A DNA stretch of 32,235 nucleotides from IMG/VR virus record IMGVR_UViG_3300048912_000036, positions 1-32,235 of that record; one strand, given 5' to 3'. Below, one piece after another: positions 30,473 to 32,235 of this stretch (its first letter is position 1; every line of letters begins with the position of its first letter). The notes below the pieces were generated by a model. It had not been told where the DNA came from and made no database searches. It saw only the letters and a program-made list of their open reading frames with translations. This DNA comes from a virus. Both the position numbers and the translations under genes were made by a program.

Positions 30473-31117
30473 ATGCAAGTAATTAAGATTGATAAAAAAA
30501 CAGCCGAAGAATTTGTAATTAAAAAGCATTATAGCAGACGAGCTTCTATTTTTTGGGAAGCGTTTGGGTTGATCGAATGGGGATCGTTGCAAGGTGTTTG
30601 TGTATTCGGGCAACCATCGCCGCCGATACAAAAACACGCTTTCAAGGATAGAAATTTTCGTTTGTTTGAATTAAGCCGCTTGGTGATTCAAACAAAAACT
30701 AAAAATGCAGCATCTTTTCTAGTGGCTAACTCTTTGCGAATGCTTGAAACGCCGTGTGCTGTAGTTTCGTACGCCGATATGGAACAATCACATTGCGGAA
30801 TTGTTTATCAGGCTACTAACTGGATTTACACAGGTGCCACAATCTCACACGATTCTTTGTACTTGGTAAACGGTGTCAGAACACACCCCATGACATTACG
30901 CGATATGGGAGTGACTGACCCTAAGCGATGGGCTAAAGAAAATAACATTCAAACCGTTAAACCAATGCAGAAACATCGCTACTTCCATCTATGCGGCAAT
31001 AAGTACGAAAAGCGAAGCATGTTAAGTAAGCTGGCATACGACGTTATAACCGATTATCCAAAATGCGATCAAAACCGCTATGACGACGGCCCGATATTGA
31101 CAAACTTTATCCGATAA
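30473..31117 (+). CDS. mom: Mom-like DNA adenine modification protein
   Basis: A 214-residue protein. Although the frame is open from 30413, ATG 30473 has a good ribosome site (AAAAGG). Family-like boxes are HYSRR (19-23), GVCVFGQPSPP, FELSRLVI (65-72), SYAD (99-102) and YQATNWIYTG (112-121), shared with the GNAT-fold Mom proteins. Mu Mom converts adenine to the N6-carbamoylmethyl form, protecting DNA from restriction. Whether this one makes the same base is unknown. The gene is visibly more AT-rich than its neighbours, suggesting recent acquisition. Confidence 0.78.
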   Translation: MQVIKIDKKTAEEFVIKKHYSRRASIFWEAFGLIEWGSLQGVCVFGQPSPPIQKHAFKDRNFRLFELSRLVIQTKTKNAASFLVANSLRMLETPCAVVSYADMEQSHCGIVYQATNWIYTGATISHDSLYLVNGVRTHPMTLRDMGVTDPKRWAKENNIQTVKPMQKHRYFHLCGNKYEKRSMLSKLAYDVITDYPKCDQNRYDDGPILTNFIR

Positions 31118-31120
31118 AAG

Positions 31121-32235
31121 ATGAAGCTGCGATATTACCAAGAGGGCGCGGTCCAAAGCGTTTTGGATTACTACTGTGATAACGGTGAACAGGCCGGAAA
31201 TACAATTGTTGCTATGCCCACAGGTACGGGCAAGTCTCCAACAATCGCCGGTCTTTTGATCCGACTCTATCAGGAATGGCCGGGACTTCGCGTTTTGAAT
31301 CTGACGCACGTTAAAGAGTTGATCGCGCAGAACGTCGAAAAGCTGCGGGTCATGTGGCCGACTGCGCCTGTCGGTATCTATTCGGCGGGCCTGGGTCAAC
31401 GCGACACAATGTTGCCGATTCTATTCGGCGGCGTGGCAAGTATCGTAAAAAGCGAAGCTATTCTGTCGCAACATTGGGACATAGGAATTATTGACGAATG
31501 CCATCTGTTAAGCCCTGAAGAAGATTCAATGTATCAAGTAATTGTTGCGGCCGTCATGGCACGCAACCCGCGCTTTAAGCTTATCGGCTTTACCGCAACG
31601 CCGTATCGACTGAAACAAGGATTGATTACCGACGGCGGTATTTTCAGCGATATTTGTTGCGATCTTACCGGCGTTGATGCGTTCAATCGATTCATCAACG
31701 AAGCGTATTTGTCGCCTTTGATCGCTAAGAAGACAGATGTTCAAATCGAAGCGTCGGAATTAAAGATTGTCGGCGGCGAGTATGCAACAAAACCGCTTGA
31801 AGCTGAAATCGATAGAATCATGGTTCCAGGGTTACGCGAAGTATGCGACCTGGGCCAGAACCGTCATAAATGGTTGATCTTTACGGCCGGCGTTGCAACT
31901 GCTGAACGCTGCGCCGAAATCTTGAATAGCTGGGGCGTTAGCGCGATGGCTGTTCACTCCAAGCTGAAGGGCTCCGAAAACGATAAGCGAATTGCCGCGC
32001 ATAAGGCCGGGCAGTTTCGCGCGCTTATCAACGTCGGCAAACTGACAACCGGATACGACGACCCAGGAATAGACCTAATCGCAGTATTTCGCAAGACGAC
32101 TTCGCCGGGCCTTTGGGTTCAAATTCTAGGGCGTGGGACGCGACCGCTGTATATGCCTGGGTTTGATCTTGAAACCGTCGAAGGCCGATTCGAAGCCATG
32201 TACGCCGGGCCTAAGCAAAACACGTTGGTTCTTGA
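31121..32235 (+). CDS. DExH-box superfamily 2 helicase (C-terminus cut by window end)
   Basis: About 371 codons are visible from ATG 31121, just after the mom stop; the frame is open at the window end. Motif I is AMPTGTGKS (31-39), motif II DECH (125-128), motif III TATP (158-161), then LINVGKLTTGYDDP (motif V region) and QILGRGTRP (motif VI). This is a SSL2/RadD-like or UvsW-like helicase that could remodel replication or recombination intermediates. An octamer copy encodes part of motif I (Met-Pro-Thr). Confidence 0.88.
   Translation, partial: MKLRYYQEGAVQSVLDYYCDNGEQAGNTIVAMPTGTGKSPTIAGLLIRLYQEWPGLRVLNLTHVKELIAQNVEKLRVMWPTAPVGIYSAGLGQRDTMLPILFGGVASIVKSEAILSQHWDIGIIDECHLLSPEEDSMYQVIVAAVMARNPRFKLIGFTATPYRLKQGLITDGGIFSDICCDLTGVDAFNRFINEAYLSPLIAKKTDVQIEASELKIVGGEYATKPLEAEIDRIMVPGLREVCDLGQNRHKWLIFTAGVATAERCAEILNSWGVSAMAVHSKLKGSENDKRIAAHKAGQFRALINVGKLTTGYDDPGIDLIAVFRKTTSPGLWVQILGRGTRPLYMPGFDLETVEGRFEAMYAGPKQNTLVL

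Larger units (their letters stand above)
86..31222. repeat. Dispersed octamer family TGCCCACA (19 exact copies)
   Basis: Exact TGCCCACA on the + strand starts at 455, 2494, 4841, 7427, 10653, 13988, 15206, 17529, 22178, 22861, 25888 and 31215. Its complement TGTGGGCA starts at 86, 4220, 10262, 14845, 18190, 23643 and 29893. Near copies are AGCCCACA at 27444, CGCCCACA near 24387 and TGTGGGTA near 27745. About one copy would be expected by chance in 32 kb. Copies inside genes are read in different frames, as Val-Gly-Ile/Met/Thr, Ala-His-Ile/Asn, Met-Trp-Ala, Cys-Pro-Gln, Cys-Gly-His or Met-Pro-Thr, so a shared protein motif does not explain them. A 5' A (12 of 19) and a 3' T are common. Function is unknown; a binding site for a phage or host DNA-binding protein is inferred. 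Confidence 0.85.

Noticed and set aside
1-32235. Frequent CCTGGG/CCCAGG words
   Set aside because: Many fall in GCC-CAG (Ala-Gln) and similar codon pairs. The excess looks modest by eye, so no special role is claimed.
1-32235. Searches for CRISPR array, tRNA, integrase and insertion sequence
   Set aside because: No regularly spaced repeats with spacers, cloverleaf candidates, recombinase motifs or transposase frames were seen.

Overview
This window is the central part of a tailed double-stranded DNA phage genome, of siphovirus type, infecting a Gram-negative bacterium. The tail evidence is a long-tail set (tape measure, tail tube, frameshifted tail chaperones, HK97-type connectors) with no contractile sheath or baseplate genes in view. 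The Gram-negative host is inferred from a two-component spanin pair next to a lambda R-like endolysin. The protein flavour resembles phages of Burkholderia and relatives, but the host cannot be fixed from this sequence. No integrase, attachment site, tRNA or CRISPR array is visible, so lifestyle is open.

Layout: the genome splits at a divergent control region (25720-25897). Everything to its left is read leftward (minus strand): an HTH protein and a PrimPol/helicase replication protein (25719-23158); a large AT-rich inverted-repeat array that looks like a replication origin (22910-23127); about fourteen small early genes of mostly unknown function (22834-17553) with several good sigma70-type promoters; a singly transcribed 267-residue gene with its own promoter and terminator (17342-16356); lysis genes (16303-14744); then terminase, portal, MuF-like protein, scaffold, capsid (14667-8299); an unusual group of fibre-like genes (8222-5384); head-tail connectors, tail tube, tail chaperones and tape measure (5340 to 1, cut by the window edge). 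To the right, plus-strand genes encode a MazG-like pyrophosphohydrolase, a DUF7173-like protein, a Sak4-like ATPase, a DUF669-type ssDNA-binding candidate, a zinc-finger protein, a PD-(D/E)XK nuclease-like protein, a Mom-family DNA adenine modification protein and a DExH helicase (cut by the window end). Together these form a replication, recombination and DNA-modification module.

The least expected signals are in the DNA itself. (1) The octamer TGCCCACA occurs 19 times (about one expected). By eye 19 of the 22 CCCACA hexamers lie inside this octamer, and the copies fall in several reading frames and in intergenic DNA. (2) A mirror-symmetric array of GTTATA repeats around 22910-23127 looks like an origin. 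(3) Two early promoters are overlaid by TCGTA words spaced exactly 12 bp apart. (4) A canonical A_AAA_AAC slippery site joins two tail chaperone frames. (5) A terminator hairpin ends directly on the start codon of the small terminase. All calls come from reading the sequence and recalling protein families; no database search was run.
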